Part shown: in pieces, positions 62,845-64,000 of the stretch
Numbering within the stretch: position 1 is the stretch's first letter
Layout of the letters: each line of letters starts with the position of its first letter
Source of the DNA: Kiritimatiellia bacterium
GTDB taxonomy: Bacteria; Verrucomicrobiota; Kiritimatiellia; JAAZAB01
Direction: 5' to 3'
Length of the DNA stretch: 64,000 nt
NCBI GenBank assembly: GCA_028718125.1
Contig: JAQUMN010000012.1
Coordinates: 1 to 64,000, forward strand
Made by a program: the position numbers and the translations under genes
Notes under the pieces: model-generated
Told to the model about the DNA's origin: nothing
Database searches by the model: none
Seen by the model: only the letters and a program-made list of their open reading frames with translations

Positions 62845-63495
62845 CTATTCAGCTTCGCCGAAGCCGGCTTTGCGCAGGCGGTCCCACGTGAGCGGGGTGG
62901 GGGCTGGCTTCATCTCCAGGGTGCGGCGGACATGCTTGCCGATGAGGTCGGTTTCCAGGTTGACGGCGTCCCCTTCTTTCAGTTTGCCGAGTGCGGTGTG
63001 CTTGCAGGTGAATGGGATCAGGGCCACGGCAAACGAGCTCTCGGTTAACTCCATAATGGTCAGGCTGACTCCGTCAATGGCGATGGAGCCTTTCAATACC
63101 ATGCCGCGCAGCAGGCCGGTTATGCAGGTCACCCCCAGGATCCAATCCCGCCCTTGGGCCTGGCGGCAGCTTACGGCGCCGATGCCGTCTACGTGTCCCG
63201 TGACCATGTGGCCGCCCAACGGGTCGCCCAGCCGCAGGGCCCGCTCCAGGTTCAGGGCTGTGCCCGGGCGTTTCCCGCCCAGGGTGGTGCGCTCAAGCGT
63301 CTCCTGCAAGATGTCGCAGGCAAAGTCTTTCCCCTGGATCTGCGCGAGGGTCAGACAAGCGCCGTTAACCGCTATGCTTTCACCCGGGGTCAGCGGCGCC
63401 GGCCAGGAGGCGCCGGAGATGACCAGGCGCAGTCCGCCTGTCAGCGTTTCGCGGCGGGACAGCGTGCCAACCTGCTGGATCAAGCCGGTGAACAT
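62845..63495 (-). CDS. ribE: Riboflavin synthase alpha subunit
   Basis: 216 residues from ATG at 63495 (GGAG upstream); a longer frame to 63570 would translate the inverted repeat. MFTGLIQQVGTLSRRE is the classic start. The two similar barrel halves are visible: ESIAVNGACLTLAQIQG..F.CDILQETLERTTLG, and GSIAIDGVSLTIMELTE..FAVALIPFTCKHTALG, with GGHMVTGHVDGIG between. It dismutates two 6,7-dimethyl-8-ribityllumazine molecules to riboflavin. ribD lies upstream on the same strand. Confidence 0.96.
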   Translation of the reverse strand: MFTGLIQQVGTLSRRETLTGGLRLVISGASWPAPLTPGESIAVNGACLTLAQIQGKDFACDILQETLERTTLGGKRPGTALNLERALRLGDPLGGHMVTGHVDGIGAVSCRQAQGRDWILGVTCITGLLRGMVLKGSIAIDGVSLTIMELTESSFAVALIPFTCKHTALGKLKEGDAVNLETDLIGKHVRRTLEMKPAPTPLTWDRLRKAGFGEAE

Positions 63496-63544
63496 TTCCA
63501 AACTCCAAAAAATGTAGAATGATTCACGGGAATAATCCGATTGT

Positions 63545-63623
63545 TTAACCGCAAAAAACGCAGAGAACACAAAAGGGAAATAACACTTTAGATTCCATGC
63601 GATCTTTGTGTTCTCTGCGGTTA
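63545..63623. repeat. Inverted repeat between ribD and ribE
   Basis: TTAACCGC...GCAGAGAACACAAA (63545-63573) and its complement TTTGTGTTCTCTGCGGTTAA (63604-63623). One arm has about nine extra bases. A related half copy (GTGTTCTTTGCGGTTAA) is at about 57996-58012. Such CGCAGAGAACACAAA units occur in many bacteria as intergenic repeats. Confidence 0.65.
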
Positions 63624-63625
63624 AT

Positions 63626-64000
63626 TCACATGGGCCTTGCTTTTATTAATATATCCTGCCCCATTCGCCGGCATTCGGTAAAGATCAATTTTGGCGCGTC
63701 GGCGAGCGGCCAGCCGGCGCCGCCCACGACTCCCGGCGCCTTTTTGCCGCCGATAATGCAGGGCGCAATAAAAAAACGGAACTCGTTGACCAGGCCGGCG
63801 CGAATCAGGGAGGCCGCCAGTTCGCCGCCGCCCTCGCACAGAATATGCAGGCATCCAAGGCCTCCGAGTTTTTTCATGAGTGCGGCCAGCGAAACTCTGC
63901 CCTGCGACTCTGGCAGGACCCAGACCTGGGCGCCGCGCGCCCGCCAGGCAGTCTGCCGGCGCGCCGGACACCGGCGGGTGGTGGCGATAATCGTTTGAGC
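63626..64000 (-). CDS. ribD: RibD reductase domain, C-terminal end (partial)
   Basis: The frame runs off the right edge, so the 5' part (deaminase domain) is outside the window and ~124 residues of the C-terminus remain. The reductase domain is recognised by TIIATTRRCPARR, HILCEGGGELAASLIRAGLV, FIAPCIIGGKKAPGVVGGAG and the ending LADAPKLIFTECRRMGQDIL. RibD deaminates and reduces the pyrimidine intermediate in riboflavin synthesis. Together with ribE it makes a minus-strand rib operon. Confidence 0.9.
   Translation of the reverse strand, partial: AQTIIATTRRCPARRQTAWRARGAQVWVLPESQGRVSLAALMKKLGGLGCLHILCEGGGELAASLIRAGLVNEFRFFIAPCIIGGKKAPGVVGGAGWPLADAPKLIFTECRRMGQDILIKARPM

Noticed and set aside
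63621-63971. 116-codon minus-strand frame over ribD
   Set aside because: Wrong frame; the frame ending at 63626 carries the RibD reductase motifs and is open to the window edge.

Overview
The window looks like a chromosomal segment of an uncultured PVC-type bacterium, most likely Kiritimatiellota or Lentisphaerota. The inference rests on the secreted beta-helix proteins rich in T-N, G-G and 'VDIGAFE'-type motifs, the many sugar-active enzymes and Gfo/Idh/MocA oxidoreductases, a GlnE with extra ACT domains, purH carried as two genes, and short palindromic repeats in most gaps. No phage, plasmid, rRNA, CRISPR array, transposase or integrase was seen.

Layout. 1-6.9 kb: glycosidase-like genes and two secreted beta-helix proteins, with a patch of decayed genes (4.9-5.4 kb). 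7.0-12.2 kb: the two halves of purine enzyme PurH, separated by an opposite-strand glycosyltransferase pair and a roughly 0.5-kb inverted-repeat element holding a broken GIY-YIG nuclease and a 29-base C run. 12.4-20.6 kb: GH20 hexosaminidase, then a minus-strand block (SGNH esterase, fused double amidohydrolase, DegT aminotransferase, AraC regulator, FolE2). 20.9-33.1 kb: housekeeping genes glnE (ACT fusion), a four-helix-bundle protein, SDR reductase, rmuC, mutL, serS, tilS. 33.2-43.4 kb: one tight ten-gene operon (DeoR regulator, PfkB kinase, IolB isomerase, FGGY kinase, GlcD-like and Fe-S oxidase subunits, NagB-like isomerase, CE4 deacetylase, IolE/IolI-like isomerase, Gfo/Idh dehydrogenase). 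43.8-55.9 kb: sialate-type esterase, then ftsH-folP-cdaA-cdaR-ftsK-RodZ-like and a 631-residue unknown. 56.1-64 kb: corrinoid adenosyltransferase, sugar kinase, tRNA-Glu, malic enzyme, ThuA-like and Gfo/Idh genes, a secreted repeat protein, ribE and the end of ribD.

The most interesting signal is at the ten-gene operon. It lies between tilS and ftsH, which are neighbours in many bacteria, and just past its right end (43.40-43.73 kb) is a diverged second copy of the 3' end of tilS and of the sequence downstream of tilS. This suggests that the operon arrived as a cassette that duplicated its target. Its gene content matches no inositol, uronate or amino-sugar pathway I know: IolB is present without the usual IolC, IolD and IolJ partners.

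The window also holds several families of small interspersed repeats: a 47-base tandem hairpin (three copies), a roughly 160-base element (two copies), a 'GTCAT..CCGAG' inverted-repeat element (one loaded, one empty), and a G/C-rich 32-base sequence that occurs twice inside glnE in different reading frames. Coordinates of motifs were read by eye and no searches were run.
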